Below are positions 9,801-17,858 of a stretch of 36,018 nt of DNA, piece by piece. The notes under the pieces were generated by a model, which was given only the letters and a program-made list of their open reading frames with translations, was not told the DNA's origin and made no database searches. The translations under genes and the position numbers were made by a program. The stretch's first letter is position 1. The number at the start of each line of letters is the position of its first letter. Source of the stretch: Cardiobacteriaceae bacterium (GTDB taxonomy: Bacteria; Pseudomonadota; Gammaproteobacteria; Cardiobacteriales; Cardiobacteriaceae). The stretch is from NCBI GenBank assembly GCA_030527905.1, contig JAUMZX010000003.1:1-36018 (forward strand), written 5' to 3'.

Positions 9801-12800
9801 GTATGGGTGAACCAGATGCAGATATGCAGGCTGCTCTGGCAGAAACCATTCGCCGGCAATGGCAAGAAAATTTTGCGGATGATCCTGCATTAAGAGCGGC
9901 GATGGCGCAAAGCCTAATAGCTTCGTTCCAAAATAATGAGACGGAACAAGCTCAATGGGTAGCAGACATACTGGAACAAGCTAATAATGCAGGGACGTCA
10001 CCTGTTCCAGTGCAACCAGGACTGGTTCCTCAGATGGGTTTAGGTGTTCCTCGACATGAGGCACCTGTGGGTATCACACAGGAAGCCTATGACCGAATGT
10101 TGACGACTTTACGGCGCGGTCTAGCAGCAGGAACCGATGAGGACATGCAGACCGTATTGTCTGATACTATTAGTCGTCAGTGGCTACAACAAGGAATTAG
10201 TACAGAAGGAGAAACGCGCGACAACATCGTTCAACATCTGAAAGCTGCGTTGGCTAGTGAAGGAAGTGTTGATGAATCGTTGCTGGATAACATGCTGTCG
10301 AATGTGCCGCATCGTGTACCAAGCATTCTTCCAGAAGGTGTTCGTCAAGATTCTTATGGAGTCATGATGGAGACCTTGCGTAGTGGTCTTAACGATGCCT
10401 CTAATACAGAAATACAAGAAGCATTAGCGACCGCCATTGGTAACCAGTGGCAAAATCAGAATAGTTTGCAAGATAGTGCCATTCGAGCGGCTGTTGCCGA
10501 ACAAATGGCAGCAGTACTTGGCGGCAATGGACATGAAAATGCCGCATTAGTAGAAGCCGTACTGAATCGTGCTGCAGAAAAAGCGAAACAACCTCCTGCA
10601 GGAATCAATGAGGGCGATTACCAAGAGGTATTGGAGACCCTACGGACTCATCTTGGGGAAGCGCAAACAAGCGATGCTCAGGAAACATTAGCTGCACAGA
10701 TAGGTGCGCGTTGGCAGCAAGAAAGCTTACAAGATGAAGCAACCCGTGATGCTATTGCGCAACGCATTATTGCTGCGCTTGGTGGGAAAGGTGAAGCAGA
10801 TACTGCCGCTGTTGAAGCAATATTGAACCGTATTGCCGCACAAGTACCAAAACAAGAAGCTGGTACCTTACCTGTCGGAGTACGACAAGACGCATATGAC
10901 ACCATGCTGCAAACCTTACAAAGTGGGCTTGAGGCTGCGCAAGGTAATGCGGCGGCACAAGAAGCCTTGGCGGCAACGATTGGCGCCCAATGGCAAGAAC
11001 CGCATAGCTTGCAAGATAGCGAAACACGGGCAGCGGTTGCACAACAAATCGCGACGGCTTTAGGTGGCGAAGCGGATGCAGCAACGATAGGTGCGGTACT
11101 AGAGCGAGCGGCGGCACAGACAATACAATTACCGACGGGCGTAAAACAAGAAGCCTACGGAGCGATGTTGCAAACCTTGCAAAGCGGGCTTGGAGCTGCA
11201 CAAGGAAATGCGGCGGCACAAGAAGCCTTGGCGGCAACGATTGGCGCCCAATGGCAAGAACCACATAGCTTACAAGACAGCGAAACACGGGCAGTGGTTG
11301 CACAACAAATCGCAATGGCATTAGGCGAGGAAGCTGATGTTGCGGCTATAGAAGCAATATTGGAACGCGCTGCAGTAAAAAATGTGGCTATATCTCAATT
11401 ACCAGAAGCGTTTACACCAGATATTTATAATCGCTTGTTATCTATGTTACGCCGTGGACTGCTTGATGATGATGCAGATACACAATTTGCTATGGCAGCA
11501 ACATTGCAACGGCAATGGCAACAACAAGCATTACCAAGAGATACGGCTGCGATAGATCAGGTCAAGGAACATTTAAATGCATCGCTTTTGGCAGAAGGCA
11601 TTGATGCCGGTTCGCAATTAGCACAAATTTTTGCGGATGCTGAACTGGATGTAGCTAAAGATAGTGCTGCTAATGAGGTGGTCATTAAAGCAGTACTGTC
11701 ACATGACGAGACGTCTGTTCAAGATGATAGTAAGACTATTCTTGCAACCGTTTCATCAGCAGATATACAAGAGGATCAGGAGATAGATGAATCTCTGGTT
11801 AATCCGTCTATTGAGTCAGAACATGTGGAAACATCTGAAGAAAGCACATTTGTTGATATGGTTTCACAATCAGATGAGGAGAGCAAAGACGTGGCGACGG
11901 TTACTCTAGAGCCCCCCGTTTTTGTCGATGCTACTGTTGAACATGATCTTCATCTAGAAGATGCTGAAGTTTATCCCGAAAATATTGACTCAGATGTTGT
12001 GCTAGAAGAGCTCGAATCGGATACTCAGTTTATCGATACTGCAGTTGTTCCCGGAGATATAGCGCCAGATAGTATGACGGATATAGCAGCGGATAATCTC
12101 GATATTGTGTCACATGATACGAATATTGCCTCCCCTACAACACATGGTCGTGTGGCTGTACCCTTGAGCAGTTATCACAACGCTGCTCCAAATGCTGTTC
12201 GTCCTACGGTTAATCCTGCCGAACGCTTGAATCAAGAATTGGCTTCGTTAGCACAGCATCCTGGTTTGGATAATGCACTGAATCAAGATAGATATGGAGA
12301 ATCAGGCAGTGCAACGGCAAATCGTGCTGGTTTTCTGCGCGCGGTTGACCAGTTTGAGACCTTATCTCAGCTGGCAGATAAAAATGATGCACCAGAAGTC
12401 GTAGATGATTTACTGGATTCCGTTTATGAGATTGAAGATAGTATTGATAGTGAAGTTGCCCCTCCATGGATATGGCGCTTACTGGATTCTATCGAACAGT
12501 TATTGTTAACGCACAAGCATGAAGGTACACCGCTTAGTTTGAGCTGTGCCTCGGTATTGCGACAAAGTGCAGGACTCATTGAGAACTTTGAAGAAGAAGC
12601 TAACGAAGATGATGCGATAGAAGCAATCAATGCCTTGATGAATGCCCGTCGTGAAATGGGGGGAGCGCAAAGAAGTGGCGATGCTGCTGTAATGCCATAC
12701 AGTGGTGAACCTTTAGGTAGCGAGCTGGTTGCAGATCCTAATGCGAACACCATGTTAGCAGAGACGTTTATTGATGAGGCTATGTCGCTTTTCGCCCATA

Positions 12801-15800
12801 GTCAGGAAGAAGCGGAGCGCTGGGATGAAAACCGCGAACAGTTAAGCCGTTTGGATGCCGTGCGCCGTGATATGCACACGCTCAAAGGTAGTGCGCGCAT
12901 GGCAGGTTACAATGCGATTGGGGATTTAACGCACGGCGTAGAATCGTTGATTGATGGGATTGTCAGTGGACAGGTAGAAGCCAGCAGCAAAGCCACGGCG
13001 ATACTGGTTGGCGCGATGTGGCAAGGCATGTTGATGCTTGATACGGTACGTGATGGATACTTGCCACAGACAGATCCGTACATTCTCAACAATATTCATA
13101 GCTATCTCAATCAACCACTTCCATACCCACAAGTTGCAGAAGCAGCAGAGGCCGCCAGACAAGCACAGCAACAGGCGGCTATCAGCGATGCACAGTTCCG
13201 TGAAATGCCTGATAGCGTTGCAGATAAAGCAGCGGAACTTGCGGTAGAAGAAGTCCCGATAGTGACTGACTTTGATGACAATATTGATCCAGTTCTGGTC
13301 GATATTTTCACAGATGAGGCGCAAGAATTATTGCAAACAACCAGCCAACTCTTAGAGGATGATTTTAGTAAGAAAGAAGTGGTTGAAGAATTGCAGCGTA
13401 CTATGCACACCCTGAAAGGGGGAGCACGTCTAGTAGGATTTACCGCTATTGGCGATACGGCGCATTTGATGGAATCGGTTATTGACAAGATTCCAGATTT
13501 GGTAGAAAGCAAGGTACGTCAGGCGAAAACATTGCTGAACTTTGGTTTGGATGCGCATTATGAGATGTTAGACAGTGTCATGCGGCACGAAATGCCACAA
13601 CCAGCATTGGAAGTTAATGATTCATTGAAAATCTTTGCTGAAAGTGGTCAATACCGTGTTCCTGCACAAAGAGCAGGTAGTGGGCAGGACGATGTGGCTG
13701 AGCCAGATACTGCACCACAACAGCAAGAAGCCGCTCCAGAAGAAATGCCTGCTGCTCCGTTACCTGATGTGGCATCAGAATCACGCGGACAAGAGTCTCA
13801 AGCGTCACAAGCAAAAGAGAACACATCGCCTGCAACGGATAAAGCGGAACAACAGGTTGTGGAGCAATCTCAATCAGCTGCAAATGCAGAGACAGCGCAA
13901 CATGCTTCAACTAGCGCTGAAGCAACTGCACCAGTATCTGAACGCGGAGAAAATACGGCGGCACAGACTGCTCAGAGCGCTGCTACAACGGCCGCGGATC
14001 ATAAAGCTGACATAACAACGACAAGTGTTGCGGATACTGCCGCATCGAACGAAGTTGCCAGTAAACCGCCGGTACTGGATATTGAGCATGCGCACGAATC
14101 TCGCGATCTCAACCTGCCGCAAGAGAAAGCTGAAACGCCAAGAAAAGAAGATAAAGCTGTTAAGGAAAAAGAACCGCAGGAAACACCGACATCAAGTGGC
14201 GATTTACCGCGTTATGTGCGAGTTGATGCACAATTGCTGGATGATATGATCGCGATGACGGGTGAAACTGCGATTATGCGTTCACGTATGGAGAACGTTA
14301 TCAGCGAAGCAGAATTCAACTTGAACGAACTCACGCGCGTTACAATCCGTATTGCCGAGCAGATGCGGCGTTTAGATGGCGAAACAGAAGCGCAGATGCT
14401 TTATCGCCGCGAGCAACAGGGGGAAGATGATCTGCATTTTGACCCGTTGGAAATGGACCGTTTTTCTGAAATTCAGCAGCTTTCACGGCAGCTTTCCGAA
14501 GCCATTGATGACTTGAAAAACTTGCAGGATACCCTGAGTCAGGATAATACGACTTTACGTAATCTTTCTAACCAGCAAGGGATTATTCAGCGCAACATTC
14601 AGGATCACTTACTAACCACGCAGTTGATGCGCTTTGATGTACACGAAGCTCGTTTGCGCCGTTTGGTACGGCAAACGGCAAAGAGCGTTGGCAAAGAAGT
14701 CAATTTCCTTCTGGAAGGTGGAGAAGTAGAAGTTGAACGACGTCTGTTGGAAGATATTTTGCCTGCATTGGAACATATGATTCGTAATTCCTTGGCACAT
14801 GGTGTTGAAAAACCAGAAGTGCGGCGGGCAGCAGGTAAACCAGAAATAGGCACGATTAAAGTAGCTGTGTCGGTACATGCAGCAGAACTCTCTGTTCGCG
14901 TCATTGATGATGGTCAAGGACTAAATTACGATAGAATTCGTGAGAAAGCGGCGGCCAAAGGTATGCTTGATGCAGAAAGAGCTGATGACGAATCTTATCT
15001 AAGCAGCTTGATTCTACGTTCAGGCTTCTCAACTGCCGAGTCTCTGTCACAATTGGCAGGGCGCGGTGTTGGTATGGACGTCGTGAATGAGATGGTTAAA
15101 CAACGACGTGGTCAGATATCGGTTTACTCTATTCGTGATAAAGGAACAGAGTTTACGCTGAATATGCCATTCTCTATGAGTATTGCAGAAGTGTTGTTGG
15201 TAGAAATTGCAGGGCAAAATTTTGCGGCGCCGATGTCTTCAATTGCTGTTATCGGCCAGGTAGAGCGCGAATTGCTACAACGTAGTTATGACGGTGAAGT
15301 CGTTTATCAGCATTACAATGATCAGGATTATCGTCAATTCATTCTAGGCGCATACTTTAAACCAGAGCAGTATGTCTTCTCCATGGAAGAAAATAGTGCG
15401 CCCGCGCTATTTATTGATGCAGGGGGAGAGCCCGTTGCGTTCCATGTGGATCGTATCCTGAATCGACTAGAAATTATTGTTAAAAACGTCAACCGACAAG
15501 TTCTCAATATTCCGGGTATTTCGGGCGCAACCATTTTGGGTGATGGACGTGTCGTGCCTGTACTAGAATTGCTGGACTTATCACGTCGGATTGCGGATCT
15601 CAAGCCGATCCCAGATAGCGAACCGTTGATAGAAGAAATTAGTGTGCCGAATGTCTTGGTTGTGGATGATTCGGTCACGATGCGGAAAGTAAGTACCCGT
15701 TTGTTGGAGCGGCATCATTACAATGTTGCTACAGCGAAAGACGGTCTGGATGCGATTGAAGTCTTGGCGAACTTTAATCCTGATATTATTCTGCTTGATA

Positions 15801-16024
15801 TTGAAATGCCGCGTATGGATGGCTTTGAATTTGCAGCTTACGTACGGAAGAACAGTGCCGTTCCTCAAGTGCCTATCGTCATGATTACTTCACGGACGGG
15901 AGATAAGCACCGTGAGCGTGCAGATGCAATTGGCGTGCAGGGTTATCTGGGTAAACCATACAGTGAAGATGTATTAATCCAGACATTGGAATTCCTGCTG
16001 AAGAAACGGGGAGAAATACAATGA
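6836..16024 (+). CDS. chpA: ChpA/PilL hybrid chemosensory histidine kinase, giant form with an internal repeat array
   Basis: This is the central CheA-type kinase of the pilus chemosensory system, 3062 residues against about 2470 in Pseudomonas. In order: an N-terminal helical ChpA region with degenerate Hpt-like segments (about 1-410); an acidic linker (415-680); Hpt1 with FHTLKGSGR, His730; a linker; seven tandem repeats of about 90 residues (970-1610); an acidic linker (1610-1800); Hpt2 MHTLKGSAR, His2014; Hpt3 MHTLKGGAR, His2191; an Ala/Gln/Glu/Thr-rich linker (2260-2455); the dimerisation domain (from 2458); the ATPase with N-box HMIRNSLAHG at 2647, DDGQG at 2691 and GRGVGMD; a CheW domain (about 2785-2925); and a C-terminal receiver with Asp2988. 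All catalytic motifs look intact. It has a good AGGAG ribosome site and overlaps the next gene by four bases. I do not recognise the repeat array. Confidence 0.95.
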   Translation: MAGELGNQLLARVQDEMVRNISTAKRQLIEWLERPESGGVGALRENLSEVSGGLSLLGRNEAVNLVETIAASVESLNHTVTQNGVTPSFVENGAEIASGLLVLSDYIERLDHITENQKKAVEQATEAVKSIATEGADKIPVSAQPFINRDTYLALSAKVNEIIETSRNQIEHHARNPSAPFNVESIIGHNKNLIHLFEVLNLQTPQLLLKQINQMLAEQLSDKQWIDVAEAMILVQETLRQLDKDKKVKQASNYQEALQLQSEHSRQLEIDKLIRDTGKLGKRFFESLRKEVLQTETIKLAQPWREAAIQLLHYSAITALVGFKDLAIQLQRVGLLFTEFTLQNDQDLNKAYVPVVDTLVAVEYLFNDLAEAGKISLQDIAFLSESAESLEKINPVSAKAKSLFAGFASMAPQETEDDLVDNGGDIQQFKDVLDSSLDVLADDFSSLENIEEKPEEEAELPSVLISGVHSASATQQSQSSTGIGKAQLEHHDDAPVVPMNQGGGENLASSDMSGGQSMSSVAPATATEHLPPVSPSHTVQATQSPEAIDDSHVSTSVVEQEDVTDTEHVEASSLTNAAESMADAADRQDVDGHERAESGYTETLPVDDSENALIDVAKETTAMASSRHDVASPAINISEYDEKLPVAGSAVPTIAYFAGKSLPDLQAMDVPVEKMSFVGSHADAVMDDEIREFFNEELGEIVISMNDVYPQWRNKPDDSALTTDIRRAFHTLKGSGRTVGYEALGEFAWQHEQLLNRVIEKDFNANSLVCDTVGDAVSLLNVLQTGSEFVEHKGALLQQALVAERVRLSLLENPESEQSALDSLSRKLRLSDGQQAQDIADNAVSPVTAGESDGLNDWAALSDIRLEEESTDKEVPAITLETDAVHKQEISTAPLSELEDTVDTTSHIGLAEDDLAAHDAFDDSHTAPVSESVHELTILPNELPAKTEDAVIAEHSPSPHEGKEALSANNFSEQPSYNKALHTLQRGLRMGEPDADMQAALAETIRRQWQENFADDPALRAAMAQSLIASFQNNETEQAQWVADILEQANNAGTSPVPVQPGLVPQMGLGVPRHEAPVGITQEAYDRMLTTLRRGLAAGTDEDMQTVLSDTISRQWLQQGISTEGETRDNIVQHLKAALASEGSVDESLLDNMLSNVPHRVPSILPEGVRQDSYGVMMETLRSGLNDASNTEIQEALATAIGNQWQNQNSLQDSAIRAAVAEQMAAVLGGNGHENAALVEAVLNRAAEKAKQPPAGINEGDYQEVLETLRTHLGEAQTSDAQETLAAQIGARWQQESLQDEATRDAIAQRIIAALGGKGEADTAAVEAILNRIAAQVPKQEAGTLPVGVRQDAYDTMLQTLQSGLEAAQGNAAAQEALAATIGAQWQEPHSLQDSETRAAVAQQIATALGGEADAATIGAVLERAAAQTIQLPTGVKQEAYGAMLQTLQSGLGAAQGNAAAQEALAATIGAQWQEPHSLQDSETRAVVAQQIAMALGEEADVAAIEAILERAAVKNVAISQLPEAFTPDIYNRLLSMLRRGLLDDDADTQFAMAATLQRQWQQQALPRDTAAIDQVKEHLNASLLAEGIDAGSQLAQIFADAELDVAKDSAANEVVIKAVLSHDETSVQDDSKTILATVSSADIQEDQEIDESLVNPSIESEHVETSEESTFVDMVSQSDEESKDVATVTLEPPVFVDATVEHDLHLEDAEVYPENIDSDVVLEELESDTQFIDTAVVPGDIAPDSMTDIAADNLDIVSHDTNIASPTTHGRVAVPLSSYHNAAPNAVRPTVNPAERLNQELASLAQHPGLDNALNQDRYGESGSATANRAGFLRAVDQFETLSQLADKNDAPEVVDDLLDSVYEIEDSIDSEVAPPWIWRLLDSIEQLLLTHKHEGTPLSLSCASVLRQSAGLIENFEEEANEDDAIEAINALMNARREMGGAQRSGDAAVMPYSGEPLGSELVADPNANTMLAETFIDEAMSLFAHSQEEAERWDENREQLSRLDAVRRDMHTLKGSARMAGYNAIGDLTHGVESLIDGIVSGQVEASSKATAILVGAMWQGMLMLDTVRDGYLPQTDPYILNNIHSYLNQPLPYPQVAEAAEAARQAQQQAAISDAQFREMPDSVADKAAELAVEEVPIVTDFDDNIDPVLVDIFTDEAQELLQTTSQLLEDDFSKKEVVEELQRTMHTLKGGARLVGFTAIGDTAHLMESVIDKIPDLVESKVRQAKTLLNFGLDAHYEMLDSVMRHEMPQPALEVNDSLKIFAESGQYRVPAQRAGSGQDDVAEPDTAPQQQEAAPEEMPAAPLPDVASESRGQESQASQAKENTSPATDKAEQQVVEQSQSAANAETAQHASTSAEATAPVSERGENTAAQTAQSAATTAADHKADITTTSVADTAASNEVASKPPVLDIEHAHESRDLNLPQEKAETPRKEDKAVKEKEPQETPTSSGDLPRYVRVDAQLLDDMIAMTGETAIMRSRMENVISEAEFNLNELTRVTIRIAEQMRRLDGETEAQMLYRREQQGEDDLHFDPLEMDRFSEIQQLSRQLSEAIDDLKNLQDTLSQDNTTLRNLSNQQGIIQRNIQDHLLTTQLMRFDVHEARLRRLVRQTAKSVGKEVNFLLEGGEVEVERRLLEDILPALEHMIRNSLAHGVEKPEVRRAAGKPEIGTIKVAVSVHAAELSVRVIDDGQGLNYDRIREKAAAKGMLDAERADDESYLSSLILRSGFSTAESLSQLAGRGVGMDVVNEMVKQRRGQISVYSIRDKGTEFTLNMPFSMSIAEVLLVEIAGQNFAAPMSSIAVIGQVERELLQRSYDGEVVYQHYNDQDYRQFILGAYFKPEQYVFSMEENSAPALFIDAGGEPVAFHVDRILNRLEIIVKNVNRQVLNIPGISGATILGDGRVVPVLELLDLSRRIADLKPIPDSEPLIEEISVPNVLVVDDSVTMRKVSTRLLERHHYNVATAKDGLDAIEVLANFNPDIILLDIEMPRMDGFEFAAYVRKNSAVPQVPIVMITSRTGDKHRERADAIGVQGYLGKPYSEDVLIQTLEFLLKKRGEIQ
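9764..11665 (+). repeat. Seven tandem in-frame repeats coding an approximately 90-residue helical unit within chpA
   Basis: Repeat units begin at the conserved Tyr codons at 9764, 10088, 10355, 10619, 10895, 11156 and 11426 (residues 977, 1085, 1174, 1262, 1354, 1441 and 1531). Unit lengths are 108, 89, 88, 92, 87 and 90 residues, with a shorter last one. The shared pattern is Y..ML.TLR.GL, then an ALA.TI..QWQ block, then D...R..VAQ.I...L, then a final short helix such as AVLERAA. Repeats 5 and 6 are nearly identical in DNA, with 56 bases in a row unchanged (10946-11001 and 11207-11262). The outer units are diverged. This looks like repeated duplication with the youngest event in the middle. 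Confidence 0.9.
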
Positions 16025-16470
16025 AACAAATCAACATCATGCTTGTGCCTACTGAAGACGAATACCTCGTATTTCCAGCAGAAATTGTAGCTCATGTTTT
16101 TCCGTATGCGCCGCCGCTATTGGTCGATGATGCGAGTGAATTCGTCATTGGTGGGTTGCTTATTCAGAGCGATAAATTGCCTTTACTTGATTTGTTCGCG
16201 GATGAAAAATCAGCACAGAAGGATGGTCGCAGTAGCTTTCGAGTTGTTTTAATTTCAGCTATCAGTACACAGTCACGTTTTCGTCAGTATGCTATTCTGT
16301 CGCATGGCGAACCGTTGATTATGAACGCTGCCGAAGAAGATATAAAATCGTTGGGTAAAGGTAATCATCGTTATGCCTCACGCTACGTTTCTCTTGCAGG
16401 TCATGATGACGGTAAACGTATAATCCTTCCTAATCTAATGGCATTGGAAGCCGAACTGACAATGAGCTGA
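16021..16470 (+). CDS. CheW-like protein, probable ChpC counterpart
   Basis: This is a small protein of 149 residues with a weak CheW fold. The opening strand ([23 protein letters not shown]) and the middle stretch [18 protein letters not shown] match the layout of CheW domains that sit after ChpA. In Pseudomonas the gene after chpA and chpB is chpC, a CheW-like adaptor; here chpB is absent and this gene directly overlaps chpA by four bases (ATGA). It is probably an alternative adaptor linking a second input to ChpA. Identity with ChpC itself is inferred from position. Confidence 0.75.
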   Translation: MKQINIMLVPTEDEYLVFPAEIVAHVFPYAPPLLVDDASEFVIGGLLIQSDKLPLLDLFADEKSAQKDGRSSFRVVLISAISTQSRFRQYAILSHGEPLIMNAAEEDIKSLGKGNHRYASRYVSLAGHDDGKRIILPNLMALEAELTMS

Positions 16471-16474
16471 CCAC

Positions 16475-17434
16475 ATGAACCCTGACTATCTGGAATTTGA
16501 ACAACCGATTGCTGAACTTGAATATAAACTCGCGGAATTACGCCAGTTTAGTGATCAAAGCGAAGTGGACTTAAGCGAAGAAATCTTGCGCTTACAAAGT
16601 AAAACACAGACGCTTACGGAAAATATTTTTTCCGGCTTATCTGATTGGCAAATTGCACAATTGGCGCGGCATCCTAGACGTCCATACACACTAGATTACA
16701 TCAAAGAAGTGTTCACTGATTTTAATGAGCTGCATGGTGATCGTCATTATGGCGATGACTACGCGATTGTAGGTGGATTGGCGCGATTGGAAGAACATCC
16801 GGTTGTGATTATTGGTCACGAAAAAGGGCGCGACACTAAAGAAAAGGTGAAACGTAATTTTGGTATGCCTCGACCAGAAGGTTATCGTAAGGCACTACGC
16901 TTGATGCATTTGGCGGAACGCTTCAAACTTCCGTTGATTACCTTCATTGATACGCCTGGAGCTTACCCGGGGATTGGTGCGGAAGAACGTGGACAATCAG
17001 AAGCGATAGCTCGAAATCTCTATGAAATGGCAAAACTTAATATACCGACGATAGCCGTCGTTATTGGTGAAGGCGGTAGTGGCGGGGCGCTTGCGATTGG
17101 TGTTGCCGATCGCCTGTTGATGTTGCAGTACAGCATGTATTCGGTTATTTCGCCAGAAGGATGCGCTTCAATTCTTTGGCATAGTGCGGAGAAAGCGGCA
17201 GAAGCCGCAGAAATTATGCAAGTGACTTCTGCTAAATTGGAAAAACTGGGATTGATTGATGGCATTATTGCCGAACCGCTTGGCGGGGCACACCGTGATA
17301 AAAGCGCAATGGCCGCTACTTTACGCGATACTCTGATACAAGAGCTGACTCAATTGGCAAATGAGGATGATCATGAGCGGATGCAGAAGCGAATGGAAAA
17401 AATCCGACGTTATGGTCAATTCACTACCGCCTGA
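16475..17434 (+). CDS. accA: Acetyl-CoA carboxylase carboxyltransferase subunit alpha
   Basis: AccA is the alpha half of the carboxyltransferase that makes malonyl-CoA with AccD, the first step of fatty acid synthesis. The 319 residues equal the E. coli length. Seen are the N-terminal helical region, [24 protein letters not shown], the carboxyltransferase core [23 protein letters not shown], and the oxyanion-hole [16 protein letters not shown]. It begins four bases after the CheW-like gene, so it may be transcribed with the pil-chp operon as well as from its own promoter. It ends at a strong terminator. Confidence 0.97.
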   Translation: MNPDYLEFEQPIAELEYKLAELRQFSDQSEVDLSEEILRLQSKTQTLTENIFSGLSDWQIAQLARHPRRPYTLDYIKEVFTDFNELHGDRHYGDDYAIVGGLARLEEHPVVIIGHEKGRDTKEKVKRNFGMPRPEGYRKALRLMHLAERFKLPLITFIDTPGAYPGIGAEERGQSEAIARNLYEMAKLNIPTIAVVIGEGGSGGALAIGVADRLLMLQYSMYSVISPEGCASILWHSAEKAAEAAEIMQVTSAKLEKLGLIDGIIAEPLGGAHRDKSAMAATLRDTLIQELTQLANEDDHERMQKRMEKIRRYGQFTTA

Positions 17435-17435
17435 T

Positions 17436-17466
17436 AAAAAACGCCCGCTTTAGCGGGTGTTTTTTA
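17436..17466 (+). terminator. Intrinsic terminator after accA
   Basis: A GC-rich stem (17441-17448 with 17453-17460, one G-T pair) with a TTTA loop is flanked by an A run before and a T run after. It starts right at the accA stop codon and closes the pil-chp-accA unit. Confidence 0.9.
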
Positions 17467-17858
17467 TTACCGCGCCTAAAACATAAGCCGTAAACGCCTA
17501 GGGTGTCAAACGGATGATGTTGTCGAAAATGGAACGAGATAGAAGATATAAGATATAAGATAACGCGTGGATAGTCATCGGCACTACAATGCCCTAATAA
17601 CTTACAGTCAATGCGTTGTATTTTTTCTCTGCTCTGTTCGATGGCATGATTTTTTTGAGTGCGGCGTTGATATGAGGGGTTTAGTGAGAAAAAATTTAGA
17701 CTCGAATTTACGGTAGCAGACTTTATCCATCATAAACAATGAAATACGATATTCATTATGAAAACAAAAGCTGGTTTTCCTTCTAGCATGATACAAAGTA
17801 AATGAGCCGATAATATGCACAATATCTACATAGCCTCGCAAGATAGCCGCCTTCGCTT
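17467..17858. other. Intergenic region between accA and tilS
   Basis: This stretch of about 390 bases has no convincing gene. It contains a short tandem repeat of AGATATA at 17544-17562 (nearly three units). A 77-codon minus-strand frame at 17608-17841 has no ribosome site or recognisable motif and is rich in Lys, His and Ser, so I do not call it a gene. The promoter for the tilS operon should lie here, but I could not pick it out with confidence. Confidence 0.5.

Noticed and set aside
6836-16024. The idea that the 9.2-kb chpA frame is a mis-assembly or an artificial fusion
   Set aside because: The frame is uninterrupted, the domain order is that of ChpA, and the repeats differ from each other except for one recent pair.
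17608-17841. 77-codon minus-strand frame between accA and tilS
   Set aside because: No ribosome site and no family motif, and its composition looks random; treated as intergenic.
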